Shown: piece by piece, positions 11,712 to 22,879 of the stretch
How positions within the stretch are numbered: position 1 is the first letter of the stretch
Layout: each line of letters opens with the position of its first letter
DNA from: Mycosarcoma maydis
Lineage: Eukaryota; Basidiomycota; Ustilaginomycetes; Ustilaginales
Direction: 5' to 3'
Assembly (NCBI RefSeq): GCF_000328475.2
Contig: NC_026479.1
Coordinates: forward strand, 1,426,001-1,490,000
DNA: 64,000 nucleotides
Notes under the pieces: generated by a model
What the model was told of the DNA's origin: nothing
Seen by the model: only the letters and a program-made list of their open reading frames with translations
Databases searched by the model: none
Translations under genes and position numbers: made by a program

Positions 11712-13236
11712 ACGCATTGTCGATTACTTGAAAGTCACAGCTTCAGCATCATCGTCTTATCATAGGCTCTGCACAAGTGCTCTTGTCGCTATCATCACGT
11801 CTTCTAGCATATGTAACGTCCGTGAAGGATCGCTCTGGCCAATTGAGGGGCCAGAAGAAGCGTGCTGCATTGTGGCGTTTCGAGATTTCGAGCTCGAGCT
11901 GCTTGTTTGGGCTTACTTGGCCTGGCTGTAACTGAGGATGCAGGGCGCAGGGCGTAGGAGCCGTCATTGATGCCTTTGCATGGACATCGATTTGCGGCGC
12001 CCGAAGCGTCCCATGATGGCATAATCACGAATCTTGTTTTAGCAATTGTGAAATAAGTGAGTTGATGCGAACAAACAAATCGAAGCATCCATCACGAATC
12101 ACGAATCGTGTATCCTTGGATCGTCGTCCGTTTCAGCACAATTCGTGATTATGGTACGAAGATCAATTCACGATTAGTGGTTTGAAATATCAAGGTGTTG
12201 TTGATAACTTAGCTGGCAGCTGGCGTGTATTTCAATATGATTCACGATTGGTTGAATTGATTTGAATGTCTTCTTACTTTTGGAGATCCAGCGTCAGGGT
12301 CCGTGTCGCGAAGAGCCCAGAAAAGCGAGCCGAGCTCGGAGCGCCTGTCGTGTGTGTGTTGGTGTGGCTGCCGTGTTGCAGCGGATGTGCAAGTGCAAAT
12401 CGTAATCATGGATCGTGAATCACAGAATCGCGAATCGTGAATGTCTCGTGTAAGGCCTTCATGCTTTGAACAGGATTCGTAATTCTGAAGACGTAAAGCA
12501 CGAATCACGAATCGTGAATCACAGAATAACCACAGAATCACTCGTGACTGAATCGTGAATCGTGAATTGGCCAACACGCAAGTACAGTCAAAAGTAAGTC
12601 AACTGTGGTAGTCAACTTAAGTCAAGTTGAATTTAGGCGCACACGCACGCGCCTCGAAAGATGCGGTTGCCGACGCTGGCTGGCGCTGCTTGCTGTTCGA
12701 GCTTGTTCGACTCGTGACTGTGACTTATCCACAGATCGTACCGTGATGGTCCGAGTTCGGCACGAGGCTTTTTTCCGTCGTGTACATCTTCTTACTCTCC
12801 GTCGCTATTGTCCGCCCTTTCCTTCTCGCTGAGTGGCTGCTTTCAAACTCGCAAGCGTCGCCAGTCTTTGGCTTCTCGTCGCCTTCCTCGCTCCTTGGCT
12901 TTCCCTCTCAACGGCAAGAGGTGCTGCCTAGCCGGTTGCTGCCCTTGGCCCGCCGTTGCACCTAGACCAACTTTGTCGTCCTCTACTTTGATCGTCCCAC
13001 GCATCTGCCTTTCTGGCAGCGTCCAAGAGACGCTGCGTTGTCTCGATCATCAGCAGCATTCATCAACGACGTACAACACTCTCGGCGTGCGATGCTACGC
13101 TGACGCCGTCATCACGACCGACTCTATCTACTTTCTGCCTCGTTTCTCAATGCACGCCGCTTTGCTTTGTTGCTCGTACTACAACAGGTCAGGGCAGGCG
13201 CTGTGATCGATCGAGATAGCATACCTCACGTGCATC
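11712..13236. other. Intergenic region upstream of the RasGAP gene
   Basis: About 1.5 kb without a recognisable gene. The heptamer family is frequent at 12085-12255 and dense at 12404-12570. The last 600 bp is CT-rich on the plus strand and probably holds the promoter and 5' leader of the RasGAP gene. Confidence 0.55.
12404..12570. repeat. Dense cluster of GAATCGT/GAATCAC heptamers
   Basis: More than ten copies or near-copies of GAATCGTG, GAATCAC and their variants lie within 170 bp, in both orientations, so several short palindromes (for example AATCACGAATCGTGAATC) form. It is less regular than the array at 5831-5900 and looks like a decayed or recombined version of the same repeat. Confidence 0.8.
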
Positions 13237-16200
13237 ATGGGCCCTTATACCACTCTACCAAACTCCGTGGCCGCTGGCAGTGGCAGTGGCAGTGCTTCCG
13301 CAAGCACTCAGGCAAGCATGGAGGCTCCGGCCTCAACAGCGTCTCACGCTGAACGTCCATCCTCTGCAACAGCAACCACTGCGCCTTTGATGCAAACGCC
13401 AGATGCTCGTCGTCATGGCCTTGGCCTTATCAACGCTGAGCCTCACTCCTCGCCTGCATCTCATTCTTCTGCCTCTCTATATCAACAGTACCAATCTGCT
13501 CGTCAAGCTCCCGCCTCACAACAAAGTCAGCAGTACTCCCAGCATTCCTACCTTCAGTACCAACAGTGGCAACAGCAACAGACTCAACATCACCATCATC
13601 ATACCGCCTCTATCAGCAGCTCCAACAACCCCCGTCACGAATCCAACGATAGTGGTCTCACTCCCAGCTTCTCGAGCACCACCGTGGTGCACAACAGCCC
13701 AAATTTCCTCGCCGATGCTCCCGAATCTGCATCGCAGTCAGCTCACACGTCGATAACAGTTTCTCCAAATGCTTCCAGCCAAGTCCTCATCGCCAGTATC
13801 GTGCAGAGATTGGTCAATAAGCTGCCATGCAACTCGGGCTGGCGCCTCCAAGTGGTGGAAGAGGAAGACCTGGTTCGCTCGTGTGTCATCAACCTCATCA
13901 ACCTCAGCCGTTTTCAACTCGGCGTGGTCGTCAAAGAGCTGCTAGGCGCCATTGAGGTGTTGGTCAAGCAGTCGTCTCAGCAGCGCCTGGAACAGCAAGC
14001 AGGCATCGGCATGCTCCACTCTCAGCTCTACGTTCTCAAGGTATTGCTCTCGTGTCTTAACCATCATTGGCGCCTCGCCGCTGGCCTTACCAGCAGTTCC
14101 CGTCCAGGGCTCGATCCGTCTCCCGTCAACACAAACACCAATGGCACAAATGACGACGTATCCGCTCAGACCGCCGAAAACACCGCTTTCGGTTGGCCCG
14201 ACCCGCCAGCCATGGATGATACACAAGCCAAGCATGTGCTTAGCGTCATGACCTTGCTCATCAAGCAGAATGTGGCTAGAGATGACGCCAACTTTGCTTC
14301 GACCCACGAAGGCATCGAGTCTCGTATCTTCTCCAAGAACGAATCTGCCGCAGCACACAGCATGTCTGGCCGCAATGCACCTTCAGAACGATCACTTCGC
14401 GACCTCAGCCTTCGCGACGCCTCATCTAGCTTCTCCGCTACCAAGAGTTTCACCGCTCACACGAGCTCAAGGTTGACGCGTGAGCGCGACGACCCTGATG
14501 CTCGCGAAGACGCCTCATCCACAGGTCTCGGCGACAAGTTCCCCGAAGCCTTCATGCCAAGCTCTCTCTGCCTAGCTATATCCACCAGTCTGCACATCCT
14601 GTATCCCTGCTTCCCTCCCACACGTTCGCCGTTCGACATGCCGCCAAGCATTGATCACGCAGACTTGGCCAGTGCTTCTGCCGCTGCCGCAGCTGCCCAA
14701 ATGGCTACTTCCGCTTCTGCAGCTAAGACCAACAAGCTCAACAAAACGGATGTCAACCCTTTGGCCAAGTTCAATTCGTCTTCCTGGACCATGACCGCCT
14801 TCAGCCAAGACGTCGAGGGCTCCGACGTTTCCAACCACCTCCAGACTCGCATCTACCGCCTTGCTAGCCAGGTCGTCTTCTTCCTCAGCTCGAGCAACTG
14901 GGTGGTCGTGAGCGCGCGCCTTCGTAACCGACTCTACTACCTAAGCTCGACTATCGAGGAGGCACCTAGTACTGCAGAGCTCCGGCTACTCGAATGCTCC
15001 AATTTCCAACGTACGCGCCTCGCAAGCATGCTGCAAGAGATCGGAACCTCGTTTCCTCAGCTCAAGCGTAGCGCTCAGTACACGATTGCTTTGACGCTTC
15101 GTCGTGGCATTTGGTCGTGGATCCAATACCATCCCCATGAATTTGCCAATTTGGCCACCACCAATCGTCGCTTCGAAGGAAGCCCGGACGTTGTGTTCGA
15201 CCAGGTGTATGCGCTCGCCGATACCACTAAGCGTAAGATCGCCTTCTGGCCCTTGCTCACGTCTCTGCTCATTCTTTGCCCAGACCTGGTAGGCAGGGCC
15301 GCCGTCGGCGAGAACCGCAAAGCCAGTGGCAGCCTTGCGAAGAAGCTGTCCTTCATCGATGGTCTGCGCAAGCTTCCGCGCAACACTGCCCTCATCGACG
15401 TCGCTACACTTTGCTGCGTCGACCTCTTCAAAGCTGCCGCGTCAGTGCCTCGGACAGAGAACGGCCTACGCCTTATCGTGCATGATCTTGAGGCCGAGCT
15501 CAAGGAACGACTCTTCGATCCCAAACGGCCTCTCGCCAGCGGCAATCGACCGATCGAACTGACGTTCATGATTGACCTGATTGCTGCCCTCTTCCGTCTC
15601 GACCCGCAACGAACCATCCGCGAGCTTGTGCCTGTCTGTATGGCCGAATCCAGCCCTATTCACTTCAAGATTGCACTAGTCAAGGCGTGTGTGCTGCTTG
15701 CTAGCGAGCGCCACCGCCTTCCTTGGGCTCCCGACGTGAGCCTCTTGTTTCCACACATTTCACGTCTGCTTCGCGCTATTTTTCGCGAGACTGCCTATCG
15801 TTTACCGCGCTTCGACGACAGAGAGTTGGCTCGCAAACGCGCAGCATCACGTTCGGCTTCGTCGAGCAATTTCCGCGTCGCCTCTCTTTCGGTCTCATCT
15901 GCAGCCGCGGCTACGAGCGTCGAAGAGCTCGGTCGATTGGATCTGCTTCAATCTATCGCACAGCTTTGGACGCTTGATGTTGCTGCCTTGTCGCACGGGC
16001 TGGACCTCAAGCATCCCAGTGCGCTCTCATCACTCTCGGGCGGCGCCATCTCCGTTGATCGCGAAATTGTATTCCGCAATGCTGTGCCCATCGACAGCAT
16101 GCTGGGCTTTGCAGTGTCAATCTGTGCAATCTTCTGCACGCCTCCCGAGTTTGCCACTTATCGCAAGAGCTCTGCTGCTCTCCTTGCTCGTGTCTATCAC

Positions 16201-19200
16201 TCGGGTTTGTTGGACCCCAAATTTGCCGACTTCAGCGACCAACAGCGTTGTGTCGCCCTTTCGTGCATGCCCTTGTTCTTCACGCTGATCTCCGAGCAGC
16301 TCATGTCATCCGAATCTTCCGAGATGCAACGCCACTTTCTGGATCTCCTACGTCGCTCGCAACAACGGCGCGGCTTTTTCATCAATCAAGATAAGGATTG
16401 GCAGAGCACGATCCAAGCTTCACTCTATCCACCGGAGAACGAGCGGAAACTCGAGTACCTATGGGTGCAGCTTGTGACGCTCCTCATGATGTGCTCCAGC
16501 GATACCGAAGTTTGCTCCCTGTCCATGCAGTGTGCACGCGAGCATGCTCTTCTCAGCACCGCAATCAGTGACTACTGCGACCCGCTGTCCGAGGAATGGA
16601 TTCGACTGTATACGGAATTGGCCGATCCCAGCTTTCGGCACACAGGCCGTATTGCACAGCAGAAGCGGATTCGTGCGCTGCTCCGTGACATTGAATCTCC
16701 TTCGGCAGCCAGCTGGCTTGCGTGGAAGGAGGCATACTCGCGTTGGGCCGGCTTGACCCAACTCGTGGCTCGACCCATCGCGGAAGACAGCTCGACGGCA
16801 CAGGACAAGGCAGCACAGTGGCACAATTACGCAGGCTTCCTGTGTGCATTTGGAGGCGCTTGCTTTTCGGCATCTGACACTGTCAGTTCGCAGATCGAAC
16901 CTACTGTGGTCAAAATCTTACCGCGATTCTCGAGCCTCGACGAGCACCCTGCGGCATTGATAGAGCAGTTCATCCAAGAAATGGTGGATTTGCTCGTCTC
17001 GGACTCGCTGTGGGTCCGAGAGAAGGCCAAGGAGACGCTAGGTGTTGATCTGGGTCCACGCCTCATCGGCATCCTGTTCCGTCAGATTCACGCCGTGCTG
17101 AGCGACTTTTTCGACAAGGAGACTGGCTATCCCAAGACGAGCGAGATGTACACCGTCTTTGTTGAGCAGAGCATTGGCGTTGCTACTATGATACTCAACC
17201 GCCTCGATGAGGCCAAGGCTCCTGCCTCGACGACCAAGGTCGACATTGGCTCGCTTATGGTGCTTTTTGTCGAGTACGCCAACTCTCTGGTCCGCGACGA
17301 GCAGGCGTTGCGCATCAAGACGGCCATGTGCCAGATGTGCGAACTTCTGATGCGCAAGAAAGAGGCTTTCTGCTTCTCCAATGAGTTGCGCGTCCGTAAC
17401 CGTCTCTTCCAGGCGCTGACCACCTGGACTTCGGACAGTTCCGAAGATGGCGTACACTCCAGCTCTCTTGACTCCCTGGACCGACTACATCGCGAGCTCG
17501 ACGTCGCATGCCTCAAATGTATCTCTATACTGCTTGACAAGCTTCCGCTCTTGCTTGCCGACGATGCCCTCCTCCTCGACGACAAGGTAGAGGGTGCCAA
17601 AACGCGTCACTTTGCCATGTACTTTGGCTACTTTATCAAGATTCTCAACCGCACCCGCCACTTTGAGACAGCGTGGGCGACGCGTAGCCGGGCTCTCACC
17701 GATGCAAAGTCTCTTTCCGGCGCCAAAGGCACTAAGGTCGGCTCTAGTCGTGACTTGGTCCCTCTCCGAGAATCAGCCATCTTAGCGCTTTCGAATCTGC
17801 TGGCATCCAACATTGATAGCGGACTACACAGCTCGCTGCCTCTGGCCTACCACGAGGATCCGCGCATCCGCACCGCGTTCATGCAGATCATGACCAACGT
17901 GCTCAACCAGGGCACTGCCTTCGACGAGCTCGAACGAATGAGCGGCGCCCGCAAGTCGACCCGCCTGTTGGATCTGGTTTGCCAGAACAACTTGCAACTG
18001 GCACTCGCTATATGTCAGGTGTGCCCAGGTCGCGAAGTCGAGCCGATGAGTGTGTTACTGCTCAGCGTGTTCGATGCCAAAGGCGGGCTCATCCGCTTCC
18101 TCAAAGCAGCTGTCGAAGAAGAGATTCAGCGGACGGCGACCGAAGAGATGGTCTTCCGCAGCAACTCTTTCTGCACCACGCTTCTGTCCACGTTTGCACG
18201 TACGCACGGCTACGATTACCTTCGCTCCATCATGGCACCGCTCATCACCGACTTTGCCCGCAAGCCGGCAGGCTTTTCGGTGGAGATGGATCCTTCGCGC
18301 GTAGAACCTGGCGGAAGTGCGCTCAAGAATCAAACCGCCCTGGAAGAAATTGCACAGGCCTTCATCGACGCCATCTGCTCTTCGGCGCATCGCGTACCGG
18401 CGGTATTACGCGAACTCTGCCGTCACATTCGCAATGTGCTCGATGCGCGCTTTCCCGCGTCGCGCTACCAGGGAGTCGGCGGTCTCATGTTTTTGCGCTT
18501 CATCAGCCCCGCTGTCGTGTCGCCGCACATGATCGACATCAACCTCACTGGTCCGAGCCGCGACCTCCGTCGGGGACTTGTGTTGATCAGCAAGATCCTC
18601 ATCACGCTCGCTAGCAACAACCTCTTCTCGAGCCACAAAGAGCCATTCATGACGGGTCTCAACGACTTCCTCAAGAGCAATGTCTGGAAGGTGACCGCCT
18701 TCCTGGACCAAGTCTCGGATGCCCGCACCGACCCGGACCGCATCTACGCTGCCGACCAGCCGCTCGGTTTTGGCATCCATCCTAACGTGTATGGTATCGA
18801 TGAGCGTGATCAGCGGATGTTGCATAAGTTCCTCTTTGAGCACGTCGATAAGCTCGGGAAGAATCTGGAAGACCGCGCTTCCGAGTCGGCATCGACTGGT
18901 GATAACGTGTCTGATTACGACGGCCAGTCGCAGCAGCGACGCAGCGACGAGGCTAAGCCCGTCTATAATGACCTCTGCGATGCCTTGGCCGCTGCAGGAG
19001 AGCCCAATGCTGATGATCTACCTGAACCATCATTTAGCGCCAGCAACTTCCAAGACTTTATTCGTCGACACGCGGGCCGCAACATTGACGAAGAGAGCTA
19101 CCGCTACATTTTCTACGAGGGACCGGCATCTCGTGGTGGTCGACCAGTGCTTTACTACACAATGCATAATCAAAAGGCGGACACGATCGACTTTGAGGGC

Positions 19201-22200
19201 CTCATCCTTTACGTTCTACAAACCCTCGAGACGTTCGCTTATCGCCAGTTTGACGTTGCCATCGACACAACTGCCTGCCAGCCTTCGAATGTGACACCTA
19301 GTCAGTGGCTACTCTACTTCAGCTCGCTTGTCCCTGCATCGATTCTTGCCAACGTCGTCAACGTCTTCTTTGTCAACCCGAATACCACTGCACGGGTGGA
19401 GCTGCAATTTTGGAGTACATCGACGTACAGCGACTCGTCGCTGAAACATGAGATCGCGGATCGCCTGACCTCGCTGCAGAATGTCGTGCACTGCTCAACG
19501 CTCTCTAGCATCGAGACGTGGATCGAGCCGCGTAATCTCGCATTGGACAAGGTGACCATGTCGATTCTCAGCTCGCCCGTCGAGGTGCGATTTGATCAGA
19601 TTACTATGGTGTGGTACTATCGCACCTTGACGCCAGTCGCCTTTGTCATTGGCAGCGAGTACCTGCAGATCCAGAGCCTCAAGCAGCAAGACTGGTTGCC
19701 AAACGTCAACGTCCAACTCAACGACATCTTCCACCTTTCGGATATCGACGATGTACGTTCTATCTCGATCCGCGGGGACGACAACACGTTCTTCTTGTCC
19801 TGCCGAAACGGCTCGATGACTTTTGTGTTCAATAGTCGCGAGCGCTCCGAGGTGGTCCAGGCGCTTCGACAGGCCAAAGCACGCGTGTCGAAATTCCGAG
19901 CCAGCAATGCCGTCGACCGTGTTCTGCGGCCCAATGATGTGCCAGGCACGTTGCTCAACATGGCAATGCTCAACATCACGAGCAACGACTCGGCTCTGAG
20001 GCTCGGCGCCTACAATCTGCTATGTGCGCTCTCGACCTCATTCAACTTTGGTGCGAGCAGTGCCAAGAAGCGACTGCTGAGCTCCCGCGGCCTGGCGCTC
20101 CCAGCGAACACCATGGCGTTTGTCACTGACCTGAGCAAGGACTTTGCGGTAGCGGCGCCGGGCGTCACGCTCGAGTTCCTTCTCTCTTTTTTCGACGGTT
20201 TCGAGCGTGCGGCACCCAGCCAAAAGACGGTGTGTTTACACTACCTGTCTCCCTGGCTGTCTAACCTGGTCATGTTTGTGCATACCTCGCGCGAGCAGCA
20301 AGGCGAATATCATCGACGAATCAAGGAAATCCTCAACCAGCTTATCAGCATCACCACCAAGCAGCCCGACATGTACGCCATCATGCAGCGCTGCGTGTGG
20401 TCACAGCTCAGCCGTCTGGATGACCTCATTCCGACATTTTTGGACGTGTTCACGGAAGCGGCGATGGACTCGGGCCTGCATACGGAGCGGTTCGAGGCAG
20501 TGCTGGACACCATGGTCTCGTTTGCGTCGATCAATCTGCGTGGTAAGCTGCTATCTAGGCTTCGAAAGGTCGTAGCCAAGACCGCGCAGAATCCGGTTGT
20601 TTCGCACCTTCATCTCAACGCTTCGTGGAAGGAAATCGCAACGCTGGTTCGGATGAACATGGTTCTTTCGTTCACCAACCGTGTCGAGACGCTGCTGTAC
20701 TTGCCCGAGCTACTGCACGTCATCTTGCTGCTTGCTGGCAATGGCGTGGACGCGACACGGCGCTCGATCTACGGCAGCGCCATCAACCTGGTGCATTCGC
20801 TCTGCACTGAGGATCCACGCGAAGCCAGGAAGCCAGAGGAGGCAATGCCGCGCAGCGCCGAGGCGGTGACCAAGCTTCGTGTGTTGCTGGAACGGCTCGC
20901 CGAACCCGAATCGCTCAAGTTGTTTGGCTTGCCTCTGGCGTCGCAACGAAGCGGTGCTAATGCAGCGTTTGCAGCGTCGCAGGACGTTGTGCGCGATACA
21001 CCAGACAATGCATCTATCGAGCGCCTTGCTACGATGATGTATGAGGTTGCCGATGTAGCTGCTCCAAATACGGATGCAGCCAACAGCTGGCGAGCGCGCT
21101 TAGCTAGCTTGGTGACAAGCACGGCATTCCAGTACAATCCGATCATTCAGTCGCGCGCCTTTGTGCTTCTAGGCTGCTTGGCGCAAGGCGAGATCGATGA
21201 CGACCTGCTGTATCAGATCTTGGTTTCCTTGCGCGGTTCAATTGCCGAGTGGGCAAGCAGCAACTCGGACATGCCCATGATCAGCATTGTGACGTGTCTG
21301 AGCAAGGTGGTCAAGATGCTGCCTACACGGTCGCGCTATCTGCCACAGATGTTCTGGCTCGGCATCGCCATGGTGCAATGCGGTCACGTTCCGCTGTTCA
21401 AAGCTGGCGCTGAGCTGATGCACGCCACGGTCGACACTATCTGGGAGCGTAACATCCCGGCAAGCCATGGCAGCGAGCTCATTGCGTACCTGCTGGACGC
21501 TCGTTTTGAGTTCCGTGATCTGGCGTGCAAGTTGGATGACGAGACTGGCGTTGACTTTGACATCAACTTTTCGTTTGGTATGGCAGCTCTGCTGGTCAAG
21601 GGACTGCGTCATCCTTCCACCAAGGAGGTGACAACCAAGCTCATGCAAGCGATGCTTCACCATTGCGGTGAGGATGGGCACGGCGAACGGCGATCCAAGG
21701 GCGGACGCATCTCGGAGCAGCAATTGGGCTTCTTTGTTGGTCTTCTGCCCACTGCGACTCGAGCGGAAGAGTTCGGACAGCTGCTGGCGTTGGCGGGTGT
21801 GGAGGCAAGCATTTGCGAAACTGCGGTCGAGACACGCCGAGCCGGGTACAAGGGTCTGCAAGAGTATTTGGACGTTCTCAACAACCGCATCGCTCTGCTC
21901 TTGGTGACGCTCGTCACGTCGTTGTTGCAACACGCCGAGTCAGACGCGGAAAAGCTGTTGCTCTATGGCTTTCTTAACGAAGCGGCGCGCGAGGTACCGG
22001 CCATCGTCAGCATTCTGTACGACAGCCTGGCGCCGAGCATGAAGGACGTCTTCGTCAACTGTTCCAACGGCGCCATCCTGGACGCAGTGCACGGTATCGC
22101 ACAGACCGCCGTCAGCCAACCGTTCTTTGCAGCCCAAGCACGAGAAACAGCGATTCGAGGCGGTCCCAACGCTTACCTGGCCGAATCGGGCTATGGCAGC

Positions 22201-22308
22201 CTGCTTGGCTGTGGCGCCTTTGTGCCTCTCATGGAGGGTCGTCGGCACGTCCTATGCAAACTCAGCATCCAGCTGGTGCTCGGTCTTACTGACGTTGGCA
22301 CAACCTAG
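13237..22308 (+). CDS. Neurofibromin/Ira-type Ras GTPase-activating protein
   Basis: A single uninterrupted 9.07 kb frame of 3023 residues, the size of the NF1/Ira1/Ira2 family. The first 150 residues are Ser/Gln/His-rich. A long helical-repeat-like region follows. The RasGAP domain lies at about 1565-1830: the putative arginine finger is R1641 (VFRSNSF) and the FLR motif is at F1752-R1754 (GGLMFLRFISPAV). A Sec14/CRAL-TRIO-like module (about 1937-2095, FQDFIRRHAG to VNVFFVNPN) and a PH-like module (about 2100-2215) follow, the bipartite lipid-binding unit of neurofibromin. The C-terminus is again helical. It should stimulate GTP hydrolysis on Ras and so damp Ras/cAMP signalling. ATG 13237 is the first in-frame ATG. 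Confidence 0.95.
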   Translation: MGPYTTLPNSVAAGSGSGSASASTQASMEAPASTASHAERPSSATATTAPLMQTPDARRHGLGLINAEPHSSPASHSSASLYQQYQSARQAPASQQSQQYSQHSYLQYQQWQQQQTQHHHHHTASISSSNNPRHESNDSGLTPSFSSTTVVHNSPNFLADAPESASQSAHTSITVSPNASSQVLIASIVQRLVNKLPCNSGWRLQVVEEEDLVRSCVINLINLSRFQLGVVVKELLGAIEVLVKQSSQQRLEQQAGIGMLHSQLYVLKVLLSCLNHHWRLAAGLTSSSRPGLDPSPVNTNTNGTNDDVSAQTAENTAFGWPDPPAMDDTQAKHVLSVMTLLIKQNVARDDANFASTHEGIESRIFSKNESAAAHSMSGRNAPSERSLRDLSLRDASSSFSATKSFTAHTSSRLTRERDDPDAREDASSTGLGDKFPEAFMPSSLCLAISTSLHILYPCFPPTRSPFDMPPSIDHADLASASAAAAAAQMATSASAAKTNKLNKTDVNPLAKFNSSSWTMTAFSQDVEGSDVSNHLQTRIYRLASQVVFFLSSSNWVVVSARLRNRLYYLSSTIEEAPSTAELRLLECSNFQRTRLASMLQEIGTSFPQLKRSAQYTIALTLRRGIWSWIQYHPHEFANLATTNRRFEGSPDVVFDQVYALADTTKRKIAFWPLLTSLLILCPDLVGRAAVGENRKASGSLAKKLSFIDGLRKLPRNTALIDVATLCCVDLFKAAASVPRTENGLRLIVHDLEAELKERLFDPKRPLASGNRPIELTFMIDLIAALFRLDPQRTIRELVPVCMAESSPIHFKIALVKACVLLASERHRLPWAPDVSLLFPHISRLLRAIFRETAYRLPRFDDRELARKRAASRSASSSNFRVASLSVSSAAAATSVEELGRLDLLQSIAQLWTLDVAALSHGLDLKHPSALSSLSGGAISVDREIVFRNAVPIDSMLGFAVSICAIFCTPPEFATYRKSSAALLARVYHSGLLDPKFADFSDQQRCVALSCMPLFFTLISEQLMSSESSEMQRHFLDLLRRSQQRRGFFINQDKDWQSTIQASLYPPENERKLEYLWVQLVTLLMMCSSDTEVCSLSMQCAREHALLSTAISDYCDPLSEEWIRLYTELADPSFRHTGRIAQQKRIRALLRDIESPSAASWLAWKEAYSRWAGLTQLVARPIAEDSSTAQDKAAQWHNYAGFLCAFGGACFSASDTVSSQIEPTVVKILPRFSSLDEHPAALIEQFIQEMVDLLVSDSLWVREKAKETLGVDLGPRLIGILFRQIHAVLSDFFDKETGYPKTSEMYTVFVEQSIGVATMILNRLDEAKAPASTTKVDIGSLMVLFVEYANSLVRDEQALRIKTAMCQMCELLMRKKEAFCFSNELRVRNRLFQALTTWTSDSSEDGVHSSSLDSLDRLHRELDVACLKCISILLDKLPLLLADDALLLDDKVEGAKTRHFAMYFGYFIKILNRTRHFETAWATRSRALTDAKSLSGAKGTKVGSSRDLVPLRESAILALSNLLASNIDSGLHSSLPLAYHEDPRIRTAFMQIMTNVLNQGTAFDELERMSGARKSTRLLDLVCQNNLQLALAICQVCPGREVEPMSVLLLSVFDAKGGLIRFLKAAVEEEIQRTATEEMVFRSNSFCTTLLSTFARTHGYDYLRSIMAPLITDFARKPAGFSVEMDPSRVEPGGSALKNQTALEEIAQAFIDAICSSAHRVPAVLRELCRHIRNVLDARFPASRYQGVGGLMFLRFISPAVVSPHMIDINLTGPSRDLRRGLVLISKILITLASNNLFSSHKEPFMTGLNDFLKSNVWKVTAFLDQVSDARTDPDRIYAADQPLGFGIHPNVYGIDERDQRMLHKFLFEHVDKLGKNLEDRASESASTGDNVSDYDGQSQQRRSDEAKPVYNDLCDALAAAGEPNADDLPEPSFSASNFQDFIRRHAGRNIDEESYRYIFYEGPASRGGRPVLYYTMHNQKADTIDFEGLILYVLQTLETFAYRQFDVAIDTTACQPSNVTPSQWLLYFSSLVPASILANVVNVFFVNPNTTARVELQFWSTSTYSDSSLKHEIADRLTSLQNVVHCSTLSSIETWIEPRNLALDKVTMSILSSPVEVRFDQITMVWYYRTLTPVAFVIGSEYLQIQSLKQQDWLPNVNVQLNDIFHLSDIDDVRSISIRGDDNTFFLSCRNGSMTFVFNSRERSEVVQALRQAKARVSKFRASNAVDRVLRPNDVPGTLLNMAMLNITSNDSALRLGAYNLLCALSTSFNFGASSAKKRLLSSRGLALPANTMAFVTDLSKDFAVAAPGVTLEFLLSFFDGFERAAPSQKTVCLHYLSPWLSNLVMFVHTSREQQGEYHRRIKEILNQLISITTKQPDMYAIMQRCVWSQLSRLDDLIPTFLDVFTEAAMDSGLHTERFEAVLDTMVSFASINLRGKLLSRLRKVVAKTAQNPVVSHLHLNASWKEIATLVRMNMVLSFTNRVETLLYLPELLHVILLLAGNGVDATRRSIYGSAINLVHSLCTEDPREARKPEEAMPRSAEAVTKLRVLLERLAEPESLKLFGLPLASQRSGANAAFAASQDVVRDTPDNASIERLATMMYEVADVAAPNTDAANSWRARLASLVTSTAFQYNPIIQSRAFVLLGCLAQGEIDDDLLYQILVSLRGSIAEWASSNSDMPMISIVTCLSKVVKMLPTRSRYLPQMFWLGIAMVQCGHVPLFKAGAELMHATVDTIWERNIPASHGSELIAYLLDARFEFRDLACKLDDETGVDFDINFSFGMAALLVKGLRHPSTKEVTTKLMQAMLHHCGEDGHGERRSKGGRISEQQLGFFVGLLPTATRAEEFGQLLALAGVEASICETAVETRRAGYKGLQEYLDVLNNRIALLLVTLVTSLLQHAESDAEKLLLYGFLNEAAREVPAIVSILYDSLAPSMKDVFVNCSNGAILDAVHGIAQTAVSQPFFAAQARETAIRGGPNAYLAESGYGSLLGCGAFVPLMEGRRHVLCKLSIQLVLGLTDVGTT

Positions 22309-22879
22309 AGGAGAGATGCTTGATCGTTGCGCGTTGTGTTTTTATCATCTTGGTCTTTTACTTTGCGCTCCATAGCGACCTACTTCGGCCATTCTTTGTT
22401 GTACTTTGTGAGCTTCGTAACGGTCACGGTCATCGCTAATCACGAATAATGAATCTCAACTCTGGATCCCCGCTGTTTTGTATTACCGAATGAGCATCTA
22501 GCTGATCTGTCGAGCGCCGATGTGAGACGCAAAGAAGTGAAACGTTCATGTAGACGTTGTGGCGTGATGGCCGAACAAGGTGAAGCGGCATGATAGACCA
22601 TCGACTCGACACGTGACCGTGGACCACATGGACAACGGACAACGGCTGACTCGTGACTGACCGAAACGTGGTGCAAGATGTGGAACGCGGTTTCTGATTA
22701 GTCACAGACAACTAAGTTAGTGTCTGCTTTTGCTCTCAGTGAAAAGATTTGCACTCACCACTACGATGAACAACATGTAGGGAATGACTGATGTGACTAG
22801 CTTGACTTTGTGATGATAGCATCAAGCGTGAACCTTGCTCGACCCAAGAGTGACTATGAGTCTGATCGCTCAACAGCAG

